Shown: in pieces, positions 1 to 4,839 of the stretch
Position numbering within the stretch: position 1 is the first letter of the stretch
Layout: every line of letters starts with the position of its first letter
Assembly (NCBI GenBank): GCA_023264755.1
Contig: JAHFVB010000351.1
Span: 1-5,609 of the forward strand
DNA from: Mycobacterium sp.
GTDB lineage: Bacteria; Actinomycetota; Actinomycetes; Mycobacteriales; Mycobacteriaceae
Length of the DNA: 5,609 nt
Direction: 5' to 3'
Notes under the pieces: model-generated
The model's input: the letters and a program-made list of their open reading frames with translations, nothing else
Databases searched by the model: none
Told to the model about the DNA's origin: nothing
Position numbers and translations under genes: made by a program

Positions 1-1748
1 CAATGATCCGTGCGCAGTTTCGTCGGATCGGACCACGTGACGTGAACGGGGACGTCGTCGGCCCACGGCTGTCGCGTCACCATGTCGGCCACCCGCACGA
101 ACCCGCGCTCGAACTCACCGGTGGCGGCATCGACGAGCCGATACTGCTGGGTCTGCCGGTGAATGGGCTGCGCGTCCAGTAGCACCACCCGCACCTCTCC
201 GGGTTCGAAACCGCAGCGCTCCTGCATCGCGGCGATCAGCTGTTCGTTGTGCATGTGGCCGTCGCCGAAGTTCCAGCCCACGGCGGTACTGCAGAGCCGT
301 TCGCCCTCGGTGATGACGTAGTCGGCCTCGTCACCGTCTGCCATCGCGCGATGTACGAGCGTGAACAGCGCCCGGCCGTGGGTGTTCATCGCGCGGAACG
401 CGTAGCCGGTGTGCAGCATGACCAGCGCCTGCTCGGCCCCGCCGTAGAAGCGCTCCACCTGAGACTGCGGCATGCTGGCGATCGCGACCAGGCCCGCCTT
501 GATCTTCTCCTCGGCCGACGGCTTCATGCACCACTGGGTGGTATCCCAGTTGCCCGCGTAATAGCGCATACCCGGCAGGAAGGAGATCTTGCGCGGGAAG
601 AGGTTGCCCAGCACGACGATTCCCGCGACGACGACGAACAAGGCGATCGGCAGGGGGCTGGTCATGTCCCCGAGGCCGACGTGGGCGTGCCCGACGAACA
701 GGGTCAGCACGCAGAAGATCATGAACACGTTCCATTCCAACGGCACGCCCATCGGGATGGCGCTGAGAATGCCGAGGTGGAAGATCACCATCACCGTCGC
801 GGCGATCGCGGTCGGCCAGCCGCCGTGCGAGAAGAGCAGAGCCAGCGGTACCAGCAGCTCGACCGCGGTGCTGAAGTGCGCGGCGATGCGCGCCAGCCGT
901 CCGGGCCGCAGGTCGTCGGGGAACTTCTCGAAGAACTTGCGCTTGAGTGCTTGCGGGCGCACCACCGGACTGTTGGACAGCATCGTCGAGATGACGAACG
1001 GGAAGTGCTTGTTGAGCTTGGACGTCGCCGCACCCATCCAGATCACCAGGCACACCAGCTTCAGTCCGATGATCACGTCCACGCCGTTGAAGAGGAACGC
1101 CACCGTCAACGACCCGTACACCTCGCCCCTGGCGGCCAGGAAGATCACCTTGTCCCGCAGCCCCAGCACCGCGAGCAACCCCAGCACCGCCCAGCTCTGC
1201 CACGTCGGAAGCAACCCGACGGTGGTGCTCAGCGCCGGTACCGGTCCGGTGCCGTTCGAACACAGCGCGACCACGAGCGTCACCAGCAGCGCCGCGTACA
1301 GCAGCACGTCGACCGGGGTGCGCTCGGTCCCCTTCGTCAGCGGCACCCGGTTGGGCCATGGCGGCAGCCGAATCGTCTTGGGCCGCAACCAGTACAGGAT
1401 CGAACCGATCGGCGGGAAGAATCTGTTGTTGAGCGGCCCGAACCCGCAACCAAGGCCGACCACCTCGAACAGCATCGTGTAGAACACGACCTTCTGGAAG
1501 ACGATGGGTTCGGTGTACCAGTGTGTGACATCGGTGAACCCGTCGATTCCCCGCGTTCCGAGCACGATGAGCCAGCCGCCCAGGATGTAGAGCCCGATCT
1601 TGAGGACGTAGAACAGGTGCAAGGCGACCGGCGTGCCGAAGCCCACCTCGGCCCAGTGCGCGGCCAGCGGGCGGATCCGCTCGGACCGGCTGCCCTTGAT
1701 CCATTCCGGGAAGTCGACCTCAGGAGTGTCCTGTTTGAGAAAACCCAT
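1..1748 (-). CDS. DUF3556-type multi-pass membrane protein (C-terminus cut by window edge)
   Basis: The frame is open from an ATG at 1748 to the window edge, giving 582 codons without a stop. I recognise the family from its opening (MGFLKQD, then HWAEVGFGTPVALHLFYVLK at residues 31-50); the molecular function of DUF3556 proteins is not known to me. Hydrophobic segments lie near residues 43-65, 84-103, 147-164, 186-204, 218-240, 293-307, 313-330, 340-356 and 367-384, so about eight or nine membrane spans. A soluble tail of at least 200 residues follows, with a His-rich GDGHMHNEQL stretch at 495-504. The central WMGAATSKLNKHF (237-249) resembles the G-x-x-K-L pattern of HTTM/vitamin-K-carboxylase-like membrane domains; that link is inference. 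Family members are, from memory, close to this length, so little is probably missing. The start is supported by a promoter ending 6 nt upstream with no Shine-Dalgarno, suggesting a leaderless mRNA. A KstR-type operator implies sterol-responsive control. Confidence 0.85.
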   Translation of the reverse strand, partial: MGFLKQDTPEVDFPEWIKGSRSERIRPLAAHWAEVGFGTPVALHLFYVLKIGLYILGGWLIVLGTRGIDGFTDVTHWYTEPIVFQKVVFYTMLFEVVGLGCGFGPLNNRFFPPIGSILYWLRPKTIRLPPWPNRVPLTKGTERTPVDVLLYAALLVTLVVALCSNGTGPVPALSTTVGLLPTWQSWAVLGLLAVLGLRDKVIFLAARGEVYGSLTVAFLFNGVDVIIGLKLVCLVIWMGAATSKLNKHFPFVISTMLSNSPVVRPQALKRKFFEKFPDDLRPGRLARIAAHFSTAVELLVPLALLFSHGGWPTAIAATVMVIFHLGILSAIPMGVPLEWNVFMIFCVLTLFVGHAHVGLGDMTSPLPIALFVVVAGIVVLGNLFPRKISFLPGMRYYAGNWDTTQWCMKPSAEEKIKAGLVAIASMPQSQVERFYGGAEQALVMLHTGYAFRAMNTHGRALFTLVHRAMADGDEADYVITEGERLCSTAVGWNFGDGHMHNEQLIAAMQERCGFEPGEVRVVLLDAQPIHRQTQQYRLVDAATGEFERGFVRVADMVTRQPWADDVPVHVTWSDPTKLRTDH

Positions 1749-1754
1749 GCGGGC

Positions 1755-1782
1755 AGATTAGAACGTGTTCTAACTTCGTCAA
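1755..1782 (-). promoter_or_regulatory. SigA-type promoter of the DUF3556 gene, predicted leaderless
   Basis: Read on the minus strand, a -35 hexamer TTGACG (1782-1777) is followed by a 16-nt spacer and a -10 hexamer TAATCT (1760-1755, fitting TANNNT). Six nucleotides (GCCCGC) then separate the -10 from the ATG at 1748, so transcription should begin at or beside the A of the start codon. No purine-rich ribosome-binding site is present, which fits leaderless translation, common in mycobacteria. The match to both hexamers is unusually good for a mycobacterial promoter. The transcription start itself is inferred. Confidence 0.7.
1758..1773. promoter_or_regulatory. KstR-type operator palindrome
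   Basis: The 16-bp sequence ttagaacgtgttctaa is an inverted repeat with 7-bp arms (TTAGAAC/GTTCTAA) around a 2-bp centre. Its inner 14 bp fit the known KstR consensus TnnAACnnGTTnnA, the site of the TetR-family repressor of mycobacterial cholesterol-catabolism genes. It fills most of the spacer and covers the upstream half of the -10 box of the DUF3556 promoter, so a bound repressor should block RNA polymerase. The palindrome and its position are seen directly; binding by KstR is inferred from the consensus. Another TetR-family regulator with a similar site is possible. Confidence 0.75.
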
Positions 1783-1836
1783 CCCCGATTGTGCAGTTTC
1801 CTACGCACCCATCCACGGCTTGCCGCTTGAGTTGAC

Positions 1837-1855
1837 CGACGCCACGCGCGCGTCG
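1837..1855. terminator. Weak GC hairpin downstream of doxX-like gene
   Basis: CGACGC (1837-1842) can pair with GCGTCG (1850-1855) around a 7-nt loop, 13-31 nt past the DoxX stop codon on the minus strand. There is no T-tract. It sits between the DoxX stop and the separate DUF3556 promoter, where a terminator would make sense, but short GC stems arise often by chance in DNA this GC-rich. Confidence 0.25.
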
Positions 1856-1867
1856 CGACCAGAGGCG

Positions 1868-2389
1868 TCAGGCGCCTTCCTTCACTGGCGGACGGAAGAA
1901 GATCACCAGCTGGCCGATGCCCCCGGCCAGCCCCAGCACGACGGCGATCAGCAGGCCAACCCAGCCGCGCAGGTAGTGGCTCAGCGCGGTGCCGTGGAAC
2001 AGCAGGTGGTCCAGGCTCAGCCGGCCCGCTCCCGTCCCGGCCAGTGCGACGGCGGCCACGGCCAGGATCAGGTTGTACTCCCAACCCTCCTTGACGATGA
2101 AGAAGCCGTTCTTGCGGTGCACCGTCCAGGCTGCGACGAACATCAACGCCACGAACCCCGCCGCCGGGATCGGCGTCAGCAGGCCGAGCGCCAGGCCCAG
2201 GCCTGCGGCCACCTCGGTCGTGGCCGCGACCCTGGCGTGGAACATGCCCGGCCGCATCCCGATGCTGTCGAACCAGCCGGCGGTGCCGGCCAATCCGCCC
2301 TTGCCGAAGAACTTGTTGTAGCCGTGTGCAGCCATCGTCAGGCCGAGCACGACGCGAAGCAGAAGGATGGCGAAATCGTAGGCAGTCAC
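1868..2389 (-). CDS. DoxX-family integral membrane protein
   Basis: This 173-residue protein starts at a GTG (2389) and ends with TGA. It shows the DoxX pattern: an N-terminal membrane segment (about 5-22) running into HGYNKFFG (22-29), a Glu at 59 in the second segment (about 54-72), a third segment (75-92), the NGFF and GWEYNL signatures (94-97, 102-107), a fourth segment (106-121) and an extra C-terminal segment (142-165). The tail ends RPPVKEGA. DoxX proteins are small membrane proteins; some act with redox partners (Rv3005c with SodA and SseA in M. tuberculosis), but the role of this paralogue is unknown. The frame stays open upstream to about 2650, but that part overlaps the acyltransferase gene, is Arg/Pro-rich and lacks the family pattern, so the GTG is preferred. 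An AGG lies 9 nt upstream as a weak ribosome-binding site. It may be co-transcribed from the acyltransferase 169 bp upstream; no strong promoter of its own is obvious. Confidence 0.85.
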   Translation of the reverse strand: MTAYDFAILLLRVVLGLTMAAHGYNKFFGKGGLAGTAGWFDSIGMRPGMFHARVAATTEVAAGLGLALGLLTPIPAAGFVALMFVAAWTVHRKNGFFIVKEGWEYNLILAVAAVALAGTGAGRLSLDHLLFHGTALSHYLRGWVGLLIAVVLGLAGGIGQLVIFFRPPVKEGA

Positions 2390-2432
2390 GCAACAAGACC
2401 TAGGCCATCTGTCACGCCGCTGCCTAGCGCGA

Positions 2433-2456
2433 ACCGGGTAAACGCGTTGCCCCTGT
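2433..2456. promoter_or_regulatory. Imperfect palindrome upstream of the DoxX gene, possible operator
   Basis: A perfect 8-bp core AACGCGTT (2441-2448) is flanked by GGG (2436-2438) and CCC (2451-2453) and by outer AC/GT pairs, giving 18 of 24 positions symmetric about 2444.5. It lies 44-67 bp upstream of the DoxX start, within range for a regulator site. It does not fit the KstR consensus and I cannot assign a regulator. The gap it occupies otherwise holds only the tandem repeat at 2502-2543. Confidence 0.3.
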
Positions 2457-2501
2457 ACCGCGGTCGCGGCACCCGAGGGGCGCGTGCGCGCCGTCGGCAT
2501 C

Positions 2502-2543
2502 GCCGCGCCGCACGGCGGAATGGCCGCGCCGCAGGGCGGAATG
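2502..2543. repeat. Two tandem 21-bp GC-rich repeats
   Basis: Two head-to-tail 21-bp copies (2502-2522 and 2523-2543) begin GCCGCGCCGCA and end GGCGGAATG, differing at one position (cacggc against cagggc). A partial start of a third copy (GCC) follows, and a degenerate copy may precede at about 2488-2501. The array lies just past the acyltransferase stop (2559-2561) and upstream of the DoxX gene. The 21-bp unit is a multiple of three, but no credible coding frame crosses it. It may be a slippage-type minisatellite. Confidence 0.7.
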
Positions 2544-2558
2544 GCCCCCGCTCGTGCG

Positions 2559-3842
2559 TTAGGCCGAGCCCGGGGAGCCCAAGGCGGCCTCCAGGCGCGC
2601 CACGTAGGCGTCCAGTCCTCCGGGTCCGCCCAGGGCCGAGTCCGCGGCATGCACCCCGATGGTGACGGTGTCGCCGACGCCGACGACCACGTGCGTCAGC
2701 CCCATCATCGGGGACAACCCCGCGAACGCCGCGGCCACCGACACCGGCGCACCACCGAACGCGAAGTCCGCCGCCCCGCAGTTCACACTGGACACCACGG
2801 TGTTGCCGGTCACTGCGGCCAGCCGCACGTATGGGTCGAATTGATTTATCCCCCAACGCAACAACGGCGCGGGAGTGGCGGCGAAGGCCAACTCGGAGGC
2901 GCGCATCGCGGGATGCGCCAGCCGTTCGCGGCGAGCGTCGATGTCGGCGGCGATCCGGTCGGCCCGCTCGGCCCGGGGCACCTGTGGATGAAGCCCCACC
3001 CCCGCGGTGCCGAAGTGGTTGTACGCCCGGCGCGGCAACGGCTTGGCGATCATCAGTTCGGCGCCCAGCGTCTCGGGGTCCTCGCCGAGCTCGGCGAGCT
3101 GCCCGGCGAGTGCCTCGGCGATCCCGGCAAGCGCTGCGACGGTGACCGTGGGCCGCGACAACTGGGGCAGCGGGCGGACGACGGTGCGAAGGCCTCGCTC
3201 ACCCGCCGGTCGCGTGTTGGTCCGCAGCACCGGGCATGCGGCTGCGGGCGGAGGAACCAGGCCCGCTGCGGTGTCGGCGACCAGCCGACGATGGGCGCGC
3301 GCGGCCCGAAGGCCGAGCCACGGCAATTGCCTCGGGCCGACCCGTGCCGGCACGACCTCGGGCATCGCACCGTCGCGGCCGAACATCAGCGCTGCCGACC
3401 CCGATGTCCGCCCGCCCCCTCCGAGGGCATGGGAGATCTGCAAGACCGCGACGGCGCCGGGGCCGGCCGCACCGGGCACCCCGTCGACGGCCGGGAAGAC
3501 GTGCAGTCGCCAGGCCGCGGTCTGCGCGTCAAGTTGGTCGTCGATCAGTCCCGCGACGGCGGCCAGGCAGCCGGCCCAGCTGGCGTCCGCGAGTTCGTGA
3601 ACCACGAATTGGGTTGGGTCCACTCCGCACTGGCTCCAGACGGGATAGGGCCAGCCGCCGCGGTCGTCGACTCGGACGCTCAGTTCCGGGCACCCGGCGG
3701 CGCACGCCATGGCCGCCTCCAGCGCCTGGTCCAGGTCGGCCGGCACGCCTGCGAATCCGAAGAGCAGGAAGGTGTCGTTGGGAATCTTGGCCGACGTCCA
3801 GAACGCCTGCGCATCGACGGCGGTCAGTCGATGCGTGGACAC
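2559..3842 (-). CDS. Divergent WS/DGAT-like (DUF1298-type) acyltransferase with degenerate active site
   Basis: The 427-residue product starts at a GTG (3842) and ends with TAA. Its layout matches the wax ester synthase/diacylglycerol acyltransferase family: an N-terminal 'RLTAVDAQAFW' (5-15), an acceptor-site region ISHALGGG at 136-143, then a C-terminal DUF1298-like half with NHFGTAGVGL, an Arg-rich helix (RADRIAADIDARRERL) and VNCGAADFAFGG (353-364), where family members usually have NVPGP. Classical members carry HHxxxDG; here the first His is Ser137, the second, catalytic-type His138 remains, and the Asp is Gly142. The protein is somewhat short for the family (usually about 450-480). Wax ester/TAG synthesis is therefore doubtful; another acyl transfer or a non-catalytic role is possible. 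A related condensation/PapA-like fold is the main alternative. The start is fixed by a -10 box TAACCT ending 6 nt upstream with no ribosome-binding site, suggesting a leaderless mRNA. It is divergent from the SDR gene across 22 bp. Confidence 0.75.
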   Translation of the reverse strand: MSTHRLTAVDAQAFWTSAKIPNDTFLLFGFAGVPADLDQALEAAMACAAGCPELSVRVDDRGGWPYPVWSQCGVDPTQFVVHELADASWAGCLAAVAGLIDDQLDAQTAAWRLHVFPAVDGVPGAAGPGAVAVLQISHALGGGGRTSGSAALMFGRDGAMPEVVPARVGPRQLPWLGLRAARAHRRLVADTAAGLVPPPAAACPVLRTNTRPAGERGLRTVVRPLPQLSRPTVTVAALAGIAEALAGQLAELGEDPETLGAELMIAKPLPRRAYNHFGTAGVGLHPQVPRAERADRIAADIDARRERLAHPAMRASELAFAATPAPLLRWGINQFDPYVRLAAVTGNTVVSSVNCGAADFAFGGAPVSVAAAFAGLSPMMGLTHVVVGVGDTVTIGVHAADSALGGPGGLDAYVARLEAALGSPGSA

Positions 3843-3864
3843 CCGCCAAGGTTAGGCTCCCGGG
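3843..3864. promoter_or_regulatory. 22-bp divergent promoter with overlapping -10 boxes
   Basis: The whole gap between two divergent genes is 22 bp and reads as 6 + 10 + 6. On the minus strand TAACCT (3854-3849) fits the TANNNT -10 consensus and ends 6 nt before the acyltransferase GTG at 3842. On the plus strand TAGGCT (3853-3858) fits the same consensus and ends 6 nt before the SDR ATG at 3865. The two boxes share the TA pair at 3853-3854. Neither gene has room for a ribosome-binding site, so both should be leaderless, with upstream promoter contacts inside the opposite gene. No clear -35 was found for either. The transcription starts are inferred. Confidence 0.65.
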
Positions 3865-4668
3865 ATGCTTCCACCGGCAAGTGGCAACGGGACGGTGCTC
3901 GTCACGGGCGCCTCCTCGGGTATCGGCGAGCAACTGGCCCGGGAGTTCGCCGGCCGCGGTCGGCACGTGGTCCTGGTGGCGCGGCGAGCCGAGAAGCTCG
4001 AGGCGCTGGCTGCGGAGCTGGGGCCCGCGGCCGACGTGCTGGCCGCCGATCTATCCGACCCCGCCGCGCGGGCCGCGCTCCCCGGCCGGGTGGCCGAGCT
4101 CGGACTCGTCGTCGACGTGCTGGTCAACAACGCCGGGTTGAGCACGTCCGGGCCGGTCTCCGCATCCGATCCCGACGCCGAGCTCAACCTCGTCGAGGTC
4201 GACGTGGCCGCCGTCGTCGACGCGTGCAGTCGGTTCCTGCCCGGCATGGTCTCCCGCGGTCGGGGCGCGGTACTCAACGTCGCCTCGGTCGGGGCGTTCG
4301 GTCCGCTGCCGGGGCAGGCCGCTTACGGGGCCGCAAAGGCCTTCGTGCTGTCCTACACCGCGGCCATCGGCGAGGAACTCCGTGGCACCGGCGTCGTCGC
4401 CGCGGCGCTGTGCCCTGGGCCAGTCAGTACCGAATTCGGCCAGAAGGCCGGCATTTCGGATGCGGACGCCGCAGCGGCCCTGCCCAAGGCGATGTGGGTG
4501 GATGCCGCCGTCGTGGCCAAGGCCGCCGTCGACGGACTCGCTGCGGGCCGGACGGTGATCGTGCCCGGCCTGCTCAACAGGATCGGAGCGGCGGCTTACC
4601 AGCACCTGCCGCGCCGCCTGCTGCTGCCCATCCTGTCGCGCAGCCATCCGGCGCTGAAGAAGCGCTAG
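3865..4668 (+). CDS. Short-chain dehydrogenase/reductase (SDR), NADP-type
   Basis: This 267-residue protein is a classical-length SDR that should oxidise or reduce a carbonyl/alcohol pair with a nicotinamide cofactor. The Rossmann motif TGASSGIG is at 14-21, followed by an Arg pair at 40-41 after the second strand, which favours NADP(H). An acidic turn ADL (61-63), NNAG (88-91) and the catalytic Ser141, Tyr154 (YGAAK, 154-158) and Lys158 are all present. The usual active-site Asn of the tetrad is aligned with Asp113 (VEVDVAAVV). PGPVSTEF follows the active site as in the family. The C-terminal HLPRRLLLPILSRSHPALKKR region is hydrophobic then basic, suggesting membrane contact, as seen in DltE-like SDRs acting on lipids. 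Substrate is unknown; a keto-acyl, fatty aldehyde or sterol ketone is plausible from the neighbours. The ATG lies 6 nt past a -10 box, so translation is probably leaderless. The stop is TAG. Confidence 0.9.
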   Translation: MLPPASGNGTVLVTGASSGIGEQLAREFAGRGRHVVLVARRAEKLEALAAELGPAADVLAADLSDPAARAALPGRVAELGLVVDVLVNNAGLSTSGPVSASDPDAELNLVEVDVAAVVDACSRFLPGMVSRGRGAVLNVASVGAFGPLPGQAAYGAAKAFVLSYTAAIGEELRGTGVVAAALCPGPVSTEFGQKAGISDADAAAALPKAMWVDAAVVAKAAVDGLAAGRTVIVPGLLNRIGAAAYQHLPRRLLLPILSRSHPALKKR

Positions 4669-4758
4669 CCCCCGCGACTCCCCTTCCCGCCGCACCCCTT
4701 CCGCCGAACGTGGGTGACCACCACGCCGCAGCGCGCTTGGGCGGGGATCAAGTCCGCA

Positions 4759-4776
4759 CTCGGCCAGGGGGCCGAG
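4759..4776. terminator. Hairpin 1 between convergent genes (candidate terminator)
   Basis: A 7-bp all-GC-rich stem CTCGGCC/GGCCGAG closes a 4-nt AGGG loop, 91 nt past the SDR stop. There is no T-tract on either strand, so it would be a non-canonical terminator, a type often proposed for actinobacteria. It could serve the SDR transcript, or act as a second stop for the hydrolase transcript. Confidence 0.4.
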
Positions 4777-4811
4777 CCCACCCTCGTCCGGGCCGCCCCA
4801 CTGAGCCCACC

Positions 4812-4829
4812 CTCGGCCAGGGGGCCGAG
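4812..4829. terminator. Hairpin 2 just past the hydrolase stop (candidate terminator)
   Basis: Identical in sequence to the hairpin at 4759-4776: a 7-bp stem with a 4-nt loop. It lies 11-28 nt downstream of the minus-strand hydrolase stop codon, a typical terminator distance, but lacks a T-tract. Paired with the upstream copy it makes a tandem hairpin array between converging genes, which could stop transcription from both sides. Confidence 0.45.
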
Positions 4830-4839
4830 CCCACCCTCG

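Noticed and set aside
331..1704. Minus-strand open frame of 457 codons inside the DUF3556 gene
   Set aside because: It is in another frame of the same strand, Arg/Gly-rich and non-hydrophobic, while the frame from 1748 gives continuous membrane spans.
1771..1776. Plus-strand TAACTT at the KstR-type palindrome as a second, rightward promoter
   Set aside because: It follows from the palindrome's symmetry; there is no plus-strand -35 and no plus-strand gene downstream.
249..1835. Plus-strand open frame of 528 codons opposite the DUF3556 gene
   Set aside because: Its translation is rich in His, Arg, Gln and Asp without family motifs, and it lies wholly antisense to a clear membrane protein; a typical GC-rich shadow frame.
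2457..2464. Perfect 8-bp palindrome ACCGCGGT as an operator
   Set aside because: Short all-GC palindromes are expected by chance in DNA of this composition, and nothing around it extends the symmetry.
2390..2650. N-terminal extension of the DoxX protein to a start near 2650
   Set aside because: It would overlap the acyltransferase end, crosses the tandem repeat, and gives a Pro/Arg/Ala-rich sequence; the DoxX pattern begins directly at the GTG at 2389.
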